DNA from: Devosia sp.
GTDB lineage: Bacteria; Pseudomonadota; Alphaproteobacteria; Rhizobiales; Devosiaceae
NCBI RefSeq assembly: GCF_024707125.1
Contig: NZ_JANQAH010000011.1
Location: 248,001 to 312,000, forward strand
Length of the DNA: 64,000 nucleotides
Direction: 5' to 3'
Position numbers and translations under genes: made by a program. Below are positions 56,671-64,000 of this stretch, one piece after another (the stretch's first letter is position 1; every line of letters starts with the position of its first letter). The notes under the pieces are model-generated. The model saw only the letters and a program-made list of their open reading frames with translations. It had not been told where the DNA came from and ran no database searches.

Positions 56671-57472
56671 TGGTCCCAAGGCCTCGCTTGGCCTCAAAAT
56701 TTCCGCCGCTGCTGGGCTGATCTTCATGATCGCGCCACTGCTGCTGATCTTCGTCTATGCCTTTACCACTGAGGAAAAGAGCTATCAGTGGCCGCCTCCG
56801 GGACTGACGCTGAAATGGTTCGAAGTCACCTTGAACCGGCCCGACGTCTGGCAGGCGCTGACCCTGTCGCTCCAGGTCGCCGCGATCTCGACCGCCATCG
56901 CCCTGGTGCTCGGAACGCTCTGCGCGGCTGCAGTGAGCCAGTCCGACTTCTTCGGACGGGAGACGATCTCGCTGCTGGTCATCCTGCCCATCGCCCTGCC
57001 CGGCATCATCACCGGCATTGCGCTGCGCTCGGCCTTCAGCATCGCCGAAATCCCGTTCAGCTTCTGGACCATCGTGCTGGGGCACGCCACCTTCTGCGTT
57101 GTGGTCGTCTACAACAATGCAGTGGCCCGCTTCCGCCGCACCTCAAAATCGCTCATCGAAGCCTCGATGGATCTCGGCGCCGACGGCTTCCAGACCTTCC
57201 GCTATGTCATCCTGCCCAATATCGGCACGGCACTGCTCGCTGGCGGCATGCTGGCCTTCGCGCTGTCCTTTGACGAGGTGATCGTCACCACCTTCACCGC
57301 CGGGCAGCAGCAGACCCTGCCGCTCTGGATGCTGGAGGAATTGATCCGGCCGCGCCAGCGCCCGGTAACCAATGTCGTGGCCATGATCGTGGTTCTGGTG
57401 ACCACCATCCCGATCCTGGCTGCCTTCTATCTGACCCGCGACGGCGACCAGATCGCCGGTAGCGGCAAATAA
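56660..57472 (+). CDS. Polyamine ABC permease, PotC/YdcV type
   Basis: 270 residues from the ATG at 56660. Six segments, conserved [19 protein letters not shown] and [20 protein letters not shown] after segment 1, coupling loop [20 protein letters not shown]. It completes the channel with the preceding gene. The dehydrogenase gene follows after 16 bases. Confidence 0.88.
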   Translation: MRSDGPKASLGLKISAAAGLIFMIAPLLLIFVYAFTTEEKSYQWPPPGLTLKWFEVTLNRPDVWQALTLSLQVAAISTAIALVLGTLCAAAVSQSDFFGRETISLLVILPIALPGIITGIALRSAFSIAEIPFSFWTIVLGHATFCVVVVYNNAVARFRRTSKSLIEASMDLGADGFQTFRYVILPNIGTALLAGGMLAFALSFDEVIVTTFTAGQQQTLPLWMLEELIRPRQRPVTNVVAMIVVLVTTIPILAAFYLTRDGDQIAGSGK

Positions 57473-57488
57473 CAATGCTGAGGAGATT

Positions 57489-58919
57489 ATGATGGACACC
57501 AACATGCTGATCGGCGCGCAGTTCGAAAGCGGCGCGGACGCGGAAGAACAGGTGCTCAACCCGCGGACGGGCGGCCTGATCAAGGCCGTCCCCGAAGCCT
57601 CCCTCGCGCAGGTGGACCGAGCGGTCACCGCAGCCAGCAAGGCCTTCGTGCACTGGTCGCGCACCACCCCGGCACAGCGCTCAGCCTATCTCCTGCGCAT
57701 TGCCGACGCCATCGAGGCCGACGCCGACGCGTTCGCCGCGCTCGAAGCGCTCAATTGCGGCAAGCCGATCAATGCCGTGCGCAACGACGAAATCCCCGCC
57801 GTGGTGGATTGCTACCGCTTCTTCGCGGGCGCCGTACGCAACATGTCGGGCGTGGTTGCGGGCGAGTATCTTGAGGGCCATACCTCCATGGTGCGGCGCG
57901 ACCCGATCGGCGTCGTCGGCTCCATCGCGCCCTGGAACTACCCTCTGATGATGATGGCCTGGAAACTGGCCCCGGCCATTGCCGGGGGCAATACCGTGGT
58001 CTTCAAGCCTTCCGAACAGACCCCGCTGAGCGCGCTCAAGCTCGCGCGGACCCTCGCCGAAATCCTGCCCGAGGGCGTGGTCAATATCGTGCTCGGGCGC
58101 GGCGAAAGCGTCGGCAACGCCCTGATCAACCACCCAAAGGTGGACATGATCTCGATCACCGGTGACATCGCCACCGGCAAGAAAGTGCTGCAGGCCGCCG
58201 CCAAATCGGTCAAGCGCACTCATCTTGAACTCGGCGGCAAGGCCCCGGTCATCGTCTATGACGACGCCGATCTCGGCGCCGTCGTGGACGGCCTTCGCGC
58301 CTTTGGCTACTACAATGCTGGTCAGGACTGCACCGCCGCCTGCCGCATCTATGCCGGCTCCAAGATTTACGACCGACTGGTGGCTGACCTTTCCAGCGCC
58401 GTCTCCACCATCCAGTTCAACCAGGCCGACGACAGCGTCAACGAAATGGGCCCGTTGATTTCCATGCGACAGCGCGACCGGGTCGCGAGCTTTGTCGAAC
58501 GCGCCCAGGAAATGTCCCACATCGAGGTGACGACCGGCGGCAAGAAATCGGGCGATCAGGGCTTCTATTTCGAGCCCACGGTGGTGGCCGGCGCCCTCCA
58601 GAGCGACGAGATCGTACGCCGCGAAGTGTTCGGTCCGGTGGTGTCGATCACCCGGTTCGACGAACCCGAACAGGCCGTGGATTGGGCCAATGACAGCGAC
58701 TATGGCCTGGCCTCCTCGGTTTGGACCAAGGACATTTCCAAGGCCATGGGCGCCGCGGCACGGCTGCGCTATGGCTGCACCTGGATCAACACCCACTTCA
58801 TGCTGGTCAACGAAATGCCGCATGGCGGCATCAAGCAATCGGGCTATGGCAAGGACCTGTCGAGCTACTCGCTCGAAGACTACACCAGCGTCCGCCACGT
58901 GATGCTCAAACACGGCTGA
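57489..58919 (+). CDS. Aminobutyraldehyde dehydrogenase (PatD/YdcW type)
   Basis: 476 residues. Aldehyde dehydrogenase: [31 protein letters not shown], Glu in [10 protein letters not shown], and the catalytic Cys in [11 protein letters not shown]. The DCTAACR and the C-terminal [20 protein letters not shown] are typical of aminobutyraldehyde/betaine-aldehyde enzymes. It oxidises 4-aminobutanal to GABA, which gabT and gabD upstream would carry to succinate. Betaine aldehyde as substrate cannot be excluded. A strong terminator follows. Confidence 0.86.
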   Translation: MMDTNMLIGAQFESGADAEEQVLNPRTGGLIKAVPEASLAQVDRAVTAASKAFVHWSRTTPAQRSAYLLRIADAIEADADAFAALEALNCGKPINAVRNDEIPAVVDCYRFFAGAVRNMSGVVAGEYLEGHTSMVRRDPIGVVGSIAPWNYPLMMMAWKLAPAIAGGNTVVFKPSEQTPLSALKLARTLAEILPEGVVNIVLGRGESVGNALINHPKVDMISITGDIATGKKVLQAAAKSVKRTHLELGGKAPVIVYDDADLGAVVDGLRAFGYYNAGQDCTAACRIYAGSKIYDRLVADLSSAVSTIQFNQADDSVNEMGPLISMRQRDRVASFVERAQEMSHIEVTTGGKKSGDQGFYFEPTVVAGALQSDEIVRREVFGPVVSITRFDEPEQAVDWANDSDYGLASSVWTKDISKAMGAAARLRYGCTWINTHFMLVNEMPHGGIKQSGYGKDLSSYSLEDYTSVRHVMLKHG

Positions 58920-58931
58920 CCCATCACCGAC

Positions 58932-58972
58932 GCAACCCGGTCGCAGCCATTGGCTGTGGCCGGGTTGCTTTT
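58932..58972 (+). terminator. Rho-independent terminator of the putrescine operon
   Basis: GCAACCCGGTCGCAGCC (58932-58948) pairs with GGCTGTGGCCGGGTTGC (58952-58968), mismatched only at one or two positions, followed by TTTTG. Confidence 0.82.
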
Positions 58973-59067
58973 GTCCGTGGTGGATCAAGGTCCGTAGGAC
59001 GCGGGCCATTCGGTTGGCACCAATCGACCCCTCGATATTTGCCGCGCCCGTGCTTACTCGAACCCTG

Positions 59068-61827
59068 CTAGAACGATCCCCCCAGTGTCGCTTTGAGCAT
59101 ATGCGTCTGGCCGGCGGTACCGATCTGGCCGTCATAGGACAAGCCGAGCGCGGCATTTGCGGACAGGTCGATCGAACCGGCGGCTTCGAGCACCAGCGCA
59201 TCTCGCTGTACCGGTGCCCCAGCGATCGCAAATGCTGGGCCAACGCCAAAGGTGTTGGACAGGCCGGACTGGTCGACAAATGCGTGGCGCCAACCCAGTC
59301 CCGCTTCCAGCGCGATCTGCCCGCCGTCCCCGACAGGCACGGTTGTGCCGGCACGCGCGCCAATGGTTGTAAACGCACCCTGTTGCACGGCCGACGCCAC
59401 GTTCAAAGCGGCAGGCCCACCGGCTTCGGCAAATCCATCCGTGGAATTGATCACGTACGCCACCTCGCCATAGGGCGTGAGCTCAAAGGCGCCCAGATCA
59501 AGATGATGGGAGAGTTCGCCAAATACCTGCGCTGTGCTGGCCCCGTAGTCAGCACTCAGAGTGTTGGCGAGGCCGCCAAAGGCAACGGATCTGGAGCTGC
59601 GCACCTGGTGCCGCGTATAGCCTAGGCCAAGCGAGAGGTTCGTATCGCCCCAGGCCGTTCCGGCATAGGCGCCCAGCCCATAATTGGTACTATTGGCCGT
59701 CATCGACCGATCCGCTATCGAGAGGCCGGTCGCGCCGGCATGAAGCATCATGCCAACGCGCCAATCACCGGCGACGCCATCCGCTCCGAATGCCAACCCG
59801 CCGCTCGCCCCGTCGGCCTGGGCTGCATTGCCATCGGCCGCAAGTCTTGATTGGCTGCCGGCTGCCTGCGCCCAGACTGCAAACGTCTCGGGCGTATCCG
59901 CGAGGACTGGAGTGCTCGCATAGCCAAGGGCCATGCTCCCAATGGCCTGATCGGGATCGTGACGCGCATGGTCGAGCGCCGTTTGCCGGAGCATAGCGGC
60001 ATCCTCGATGAACATGCTCGACAGTGACGCATGACCTTCGCCGGAGAGATCATCCATCGCCCGTCGCGCCTCGTCGGGCGTCAATGGAAGCAGGGCGTTG
60101 TAGAGGGCATTGCCCGCTCCCAATGCGTCGGTTGCCCCGGCGACCGCCAACTGGTTCGGGGTCCGGGCGGCGCTCGCGAAGTTGGCGCCCTGCACCAGGG
60201 TCATGAAGGCATTGGTGGCATCGTAGCTCAGTAGCGGCGTGAGAAAGGCCAGATTGGTCGACGCGCCGCCAAAAGCGCCGCTGACACCGCCGGCGGCCGT
60301 CAGGATCGTGTATCTGGTGTTTGACGCATAGTCCGGGCTGGCCGATACCCGCACGGTGCCACCGCTCAGAGTGGCTGTCCCGGTGGCGAGAATGCGGTCG
60401 CTGGCGCCGGCGGCGTTCACTTCCACATCGTAGAAAGAGCCAGCCCCAAAGCTGACATTGGTGGCGGACAGCGTGCCGATCGAATTGCCGGGCGCGACGG
60501 TGCCGCCCGCGCCGGCATTCAGGGTGCCCAGCGTGCCGGATCCGGCGAGCGTCCCGGCGGAAAACACATTCACCACCCCGCCCAGGGCGTTGCCAACGGC
60601 AAGAGTGCCGCCACTGACCGCAGTCGTGCCGGTAAAGGCCGAAGAATTTTCAGAGAAAATCGTGGTGCCCGCGACGTGGTTGATTGCGCCGGCGCCCGAC
60701 ATGACCGTATCAAAATCGAGCGCGGTATCGATATGGTTGAAGTTAAGAGTGGCCGTGCCAGCCCCGAAGACCAGTGCCGGCGTGTCGAGCATGCCGGCCC
60801 AGGCCGCAGGGTCGCCAAGTTTGGAGCCGATGTTGATCGTGCCGGCGCTGCCAGGCTGTTGTGCGATGGTGACGGTGTTGGCCGCAACCACGCCATCGCT
60901 GGCGACGGTCAACGTACCTGTGCCGGCGGCGCCGACCAGCAAGGCGCCGGTATTGGTCCAGCGTCCGCTATTGGCGACCTCGACAATGCCGGCACCGGCA
61001 TCGTACCCGATCGCGCCATCCGAACTGCTCACGCTGCCGCCGCCGAGAATGGTCATTTCGCCATTGCCGCGAATGCCCACACGAAGGTCGGCTGTATTGT
61101 TCCACTGTGCGCCCAGGCCGGAAATGTGGGCGAAGGCGGTGGATGTGGCATTTCCTCCGAGCGAGCCCGCCAGACTGTTCACGACGCCATTGGCGCGGAT
61201 CTCGAGGCGGCCACCACCATCCATGCCGACGGTCAGCCCATTGGTTACGGTCAGACGTGCGCCCGAGCCACCAATGGTGATGCTGCCGTCCGAGGCGGAA
61301 TGAAAGCCCGCGATAAGTTCATCCGCCGTCACTGTTGCGCCGCTGGCGATATCGAGCCAGCCGTCACCCGAAAAACCGACAATGGCCTCGTTGGCCAGAT
61401 GCCATCGCGAGGCGGCGCCATCGACACGCACGACGCCCCGATATCCGGGATCGCGGCCGAGGATGCCATCGAAACTGGTGAGAACTCCCCCGCCATTGAT
61501 TTCGAGAATGCCGGTTCCCGGAGCACCTCCCAATGACAGGATGTTCGATGACGCCACCCCGCCGCTAAGCACGACGCTATTGGGCGCGTCGGTGAGGATG
61601 TTGATATTGTCATCGAGGCCGGGCGCATTGACGTCGGGAACGCCCAGCGTCCAGTTGAGCGGATCGAACCAGTCCTGGCTTTGAGTGCCGACCCAGAAAT
61701 TCTGCGCCTGCACGGCCGATGTCAGAGCCAGCAGCGAACAGGTAGCCAGCAAGGTTCGGGCCGTGCGCTTTTTGCGCACCACCCGCAAGCCAGCAGCCGC
61801 GATCGCGCCGGCATTTTCGTCATTCAT
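59068..61827 (-). CDS. Type V autotransporter (passenger plus C-terminal barrel)
   Basis: 919 residues. An extended N-terminus before the hydrophobic stretch ARTLLATCSLLALTSAVQAQ is usual for large secreted proteins. The passenger (about 45-560) is a repetitive beta-helix with GTGTLTVASDGVV, GGTLAVGNALGGVV and GTVAPGNSIGTLSA, the repeats of the autotransporter-associated type. The last about 280 residues form a barrel (VWAQAAGSQSRLAADGN.., GLGLGYTRHQV, VPYGEVAYV-like strands) ending in a Phe, as expected for BAM recognition. A surface structure or adhesin is likely. It is divergent from the AraC gene. Confidence 0.85.
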   Translation of the reverse strand: MNDENAGAIAAAGLRVVRKKRTARTLLATCSLLALTSAVQAQNFWVGTQSQDWFDPLNWTLGVPDVNAPGLDDNINILTDAPNSVVLSGGVASSNILSLGGAPGTGILEINGGGVLTSFDGILGRDPGYRGVVRVDGAASRWHLANEAIVGFSGDGWLDIASGATVTADELIAGFHSASDGSITIGGSGARLTVTNGLTVGMDGGGRLEIRANGVVNSLAGSLGGNATSTAFAHISGLGAQWNNTADLRVGIRGNGEMTILGGGSVSSSDGAIGYDAGAGIVEVANSGRWTNTGALLVGAAGTGTLTVASDGVVAANTVTIAQQPGSAGTINIGSKLGDPAAWAGMLDTPALVFGAGTATLNFNHIDTALDFDTVMSGAGAINHVAGTTIFSENSSAFTGTTAVSGGTLAVGNALGGVVNVFSAGTLAGSGTLGTLNAGAGGTVAPGNSIGTLSATNVSFGAGSFYDVEVNAAGASDRILATGTATLSGGTVRVSASPDYASNTRYTILTAAGGVSGAFGGASTNLAFLTPLLSYDATNAFMTLVQGANFASAARTPNQLAVAGATDALGAGNALYNALLPLTPDEARRAMDDLSGEGHASLSSMFIEDAAMLRQTALDHARHDPDQAIGSMALGYASTPVLADTPETFAVWAQAAGSQSRLAADGNAAQADGASGGLAFGADGVAGDWRVGMMLHAGATGLSIADRSMTANSTNYGLGAYAGTAWGDTNLSLGLGYTRHQVRSSRSVAFGGLANTLSADYGASTAQVFGELSHHLDLGAFELTPYGEVAYVINSTDGFAEAGGPAALNVASAVQQGAFTTIGARAGTTVPVGDGGQIALEAGLGWRHAFVDQSGLSNTFGVGPAFAIAGAPVQRDALVLEAAGSIDLSANAALGLSYDGQIGTAGQTHMLKATLGGSF

Positions 61828-61958
61828 AAGGGACCCTCCAAATACGCAGGGACTCCCCTGGCAAATGATGGGCCGAAATCATCATGCCTTTACCGAGACG
61901 TCTTGACGCTGGATGGCCACTGAATTGGCGCTACACGGCCAGAATTGCCTGCCACACC

Positions 61959-61983
61959 GCAACGTTGCAGAATTGTCGCGACA
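61959..61983. promoter_or_regulatory. Two adjacent perfect palindromes in the autotransporter/AraC promoter
   Basis: GCAACGTTGC (61959-61968) and TGTCGCGACA (61974-61983), each a perfect 10-mer palindrome, 5 bases apart, about midway in the divergent space. Possible operators; the regulator is unknown. Confidence 0.35.
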
Positions 61984-62059
61984 GGCGCACAAATTATCTT
62001 TGAAAATACTTGACGAGGCGGCAACCTGGCACTAGCACCGCCGCCCATTGCGAACCTGA

Positions 62060-63033
62060 ATGGTCGTGGACCGAATGACCCAAGCAGCCCCGCTTTTCAA
62101 GATTTCGACCACAGACCTGGCGCCATCGTCGCGGAAATACGCGATCCGCGATTATCTTGAAGAAATGATGCGGGTCGAAGTCGCCCCGCTCGTGACCGAT
62201 GCATTCATCCACTACAGCGCCAACCTGCGCGTGGTGCCCGGGGCCGCCTGGGGCGAAGCATATACGTCGGCCGGCACAACCCGGCGTTCGACCACCTTGC
62301 TCAGTGATGGCCAGGATGACCTGATGCTCATTACCGCGCAAATGCCCATCACGGTGCAGCCCAGAACCGGGCCCGAATTTGTCGTGCCACCGGGCGATAC
62401 GGTATTGTCCTCGCAAGGCCGCGAAATCCTCATGGCCTTCCAGGGCACGGGCTATGCCTACTGCCTGCGCGTCTCGCGCCGCGGCGTATCGCAAATGGTG
62501 CCCCGCCTTTCCTCTGCGCCGGTGATGAACCTGCCCAGGCAAACACCCTTACTGTCGCTGCTGTGGAACTATACGCGCCTCTTGGCGCCAGAACCCTTGG
62601 CCGGCGAGAATGCGCAGCTCATGGCCGGCCGGCAACTCCAGGAGATGGTCGCCCTGCTGGTCGGCGGCACGCCCGAGCTGATGGATGCCAATGCGAGTGG
62701 CACGCTCGCCGCAGCGCGCCTCAAGATTGCTCGCGCCGACATAGAGGCCCATCTGGACGACGCCAATCTTAGCCTCGAAGCGGTCGCCGCCCGGCAGAAG
62801 GTTTCCCCCGCTACCTGCAGCGGCTATTCGCCCGCGAAGGTCAATCCTTTTCCAGCGTGCTGCGGCGCGCCCGTCTGGATAGAGCGCGCGCCATGCTGGA
62901 AAATCCGCACAATGCCGGGCGTTCGATACTTTCAATCGCCCTCGAATGCGGCTTTGCCGAAGCCTCCGCCATGAACCGTGCCTTTCGGCAGCACTACGGC
63001 GCCAAGCCCAGCGAGCTACGCTGGCGCCCTTGA
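62060..63033 (+). CDS. AraC-family regulator, frameshifted before its HTH
   Basis: The first 250 residues match an AraC-binding-like N-terminal domain (FKISTTDLAPSSRKYAIRDY, GDTVLSSQGREILMAFQG). After LEAVAARQKVSP the zero frame is wrong (ATCSGYSP...), but the neighbouring frame gives YLQRLFAREGQSFSSVLRRA then LSIALECGFAEASAMNRAF and ends RWRP, a normal AraC HTH. One missing base in the five-C run (62805-62809) explains it. ATG 62075 is an alternative start. The gene is divergent from the autotransporter. Confidence 0.82.
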
Positions 63034-63045
63034 GGCGCTGGATGG

Positions 63046-64000
63046 TCAGGCATCGGAGCAAGCGGACGGTACAGCCCGGCCAACACCCCACGAAAGCCGC
63101 CCCTGGACGATGGTCAGCGTCAGCGGGCCATTGGAAAACGTGGTTCCGTCCGGCCCCATGGAAGGCAGAATGACCTCGGCCGCGTCGTTGACGGAAACAG
63201 AGGCGCTCTCGCCCATCAAACGCACCGCCAAGCGGGTGCCATCCTCGCAGATGTACTTGCTGACCGGATAGGGATTGCCCACGCCGATCGATGCACCGGA
63301 GGCGGCGAGCGTGTTCTTGTGGATGTTACCGTCCTTCATGATGACGACGAAGTTGTCTGGATTGGCGACGAGGTTGATGTCTTCAAGCGGATTGCCATCG
63401 ACAAGCAACAGGTCAGCGAAGGCGCCTTTCTCGATAACGCCGATAGTGCCCGGATAGGGATTGCGGGGCCCTGTAAGCTGGAGGAGCTCACCATTGGTGG
63501 CCGTCGCCATCTTCAGAATTTCCGCCGGGCTGAACCAGCGCTGCAACAGCGTCAGCATGTGCCCCTGGGTCTGCGCCATCTGCGACGAGAACAGGATGTC
63601 GGTGCCGAAGGCGGTCTTGATGCCGTATTGCTTGGTGAAGCCATACAGCCTGTCCGTGCCGGTAATGACCTCGCGCAGCCGCTGCATATTGGCCTCGGGC
63701 AGCGAGATGGCCTGCTCGAAGCTCTCATCGAAGGGCTGCGTGCTGAGCCAGACGCCTTTATCGGCCATCATCTTCGCTGTCTCGTCATCGATGAGGTGAC
63801 CGTGTTCGATGACTTTCACCCCCGCCTCCATGGCGCGCTGCATCGCCTCAGTCGTATAGGCGTGAACGGCGACATAGGTCCCCCAGTTCTCGGCGGCTTC
63901 GACGGCAGCGCGCAGTTCTTCAGAAGTGAAGGTAGACACATCGAGCGGGCTATGCGGCGAGGCAACGCCACCGCCTGCGGTAAGCTTGATGTGCACGGCG
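63046..64000 (-). CDS. Amidohydrolase with C-terminal MliC-like domain (N-terminus off the right edge)
   Basis: At least 317 residues are inside the window. The amidohydrolase barrel shows YVAVHAYTTEAMQRAME, VIEHGHLIDDETAKMM and FGTDILFSS (metal-site His, His and Asp), then the typical C-terminal beta part GVIEKGAFADLLLVDGNPLEDI. After SGASIGVGNPYPVSKY an extra domain of about 65 residues follows: CEDGTRLAVRLMGESASVSV, FSNGPLTLTIVQG, with cysteines at both ends. This resembles MliC lysozyme-inhibitor domains. A periplasmic or exported location is likely. The substrate of this imidazolonepropionase-like group is unknown. Confidence 0.75.
   Translation of the reverse strand, partial: AVHIKLTAGGGVASPHSPLDVSTFTSEELRAAVEAAENWGTYVAVHAYTTEAMQRAMEAGVKVIEHGHLIDDETAKMMADKGVWLSTQPFDESFEQAISLPEANMQRLREVITGTDRLYGFTKQYGIKTAFGTDILFSSQMAQTQGHMLTLLQRWFSPAEILKMATATNGELLQLTGPRNPYPGTIGVIEKGAFADLLLVDGNPLEDINLVANPDNFVVIMKDGNIHKNTLAASGASIGVGNPYPVSKYICEDGTRLAVRLMGESASVSVNDAAEVILPSMGPDGTTFSNGPLTLTIVQGRLSWGVGRAVPSACSDA

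Noticed and set aside
57681..59378. Open frame of 565 codons on the minus strand
   Set aside because: Antisense to the aminobutyraldehyde dehydrogenase and its terminator, with no recognisable domain.

Overview
The window looks like chromosome of a high-GC alphaproteobacterium of the order Hyphomicrobiales, most like Devosia or a close relative. The grounds are indirect: gene content, many TTG/GTG starts with good ribosome binding sites, a TGA-N9-TCA iron-box-like site, short palindromic intergenic repeats, and very many sugar and amine ABC importers. No rRNA, tRNA, CRISPR array, insertion sequence or phage gene was seen. Almost all of it is compact metabolic and transport DNA.

Layout. (1) 1-3120: end of a siroheme/cobalamin C-methyltransferase, then a FixLJ-type histidine kinase and response regulator followed by a secreted GlcG/HbpS-family protein behind a perfect palindrome. 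(2) 3249-15362: an MFS exporter and a hexuronate/aldarate island. The island has a peptide/oligosaccharide-type ABC importer, uronate dehydrogenase, KdgD dehydratase, mannonate dehydratase, a FadR-type GntR regulator and an SMP-30 lactonase. Together these suit uptake of uronic-acid-containing saccharides and oxidation towards 2-oxoglutarate. (3) 15500-20436: a zinc alcohol dehydrogenase with divergent LysR, an orphan siderophore-type binding protein behind an iron-box-like site, a LuxR-type regulator and a DUF1127 protein. (4) 20545-30652: a cobalamin region with PduO-type adenosyltransferase, B12-dependent methionine synthase split into two coupled genes, a BtuB-like receptor behind a cobalamin riboswitch, and a BtuFDC-like importer.

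(5) 30838-36363: a giant RTX/cadherin-like secreted protein. (6) 36757-43346: a LacI-regulated sucrose/fructan operon (binding protein, two permeases, GH32 hydrolase, ATPase). (7) 43341-48601: small mixed genes, including a kinase-fold protein lacking its catalytic Asp, a MarR regulator with a cysteine-rich tail, and a secreted protein of unknown function. (8) 48608-58919: a putrescine/GABA block (gabT, gabD, two LysR regulators, a YdcSTUV-like importer and aminobutyraldehyde dehydrogenase) that could take putrescine to succinate. (9) 59068-64000: an autotransporter, a divergent AraC regulator and part of a secreted amidohydrolase with a C-terminal MliC-like domain.

Two genes, the dppB-like permease (8307-9289) and the AraC regulator (62060-63033), each carry a one-base deletion in a short G/C run. 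The downstream frame still encodes the expected family C-terminus, so these are either sequencing errors or very recent mutations. All three complete importer operons that begin with the binding-protein gene carry a strong GC-rich hairpin just after it.
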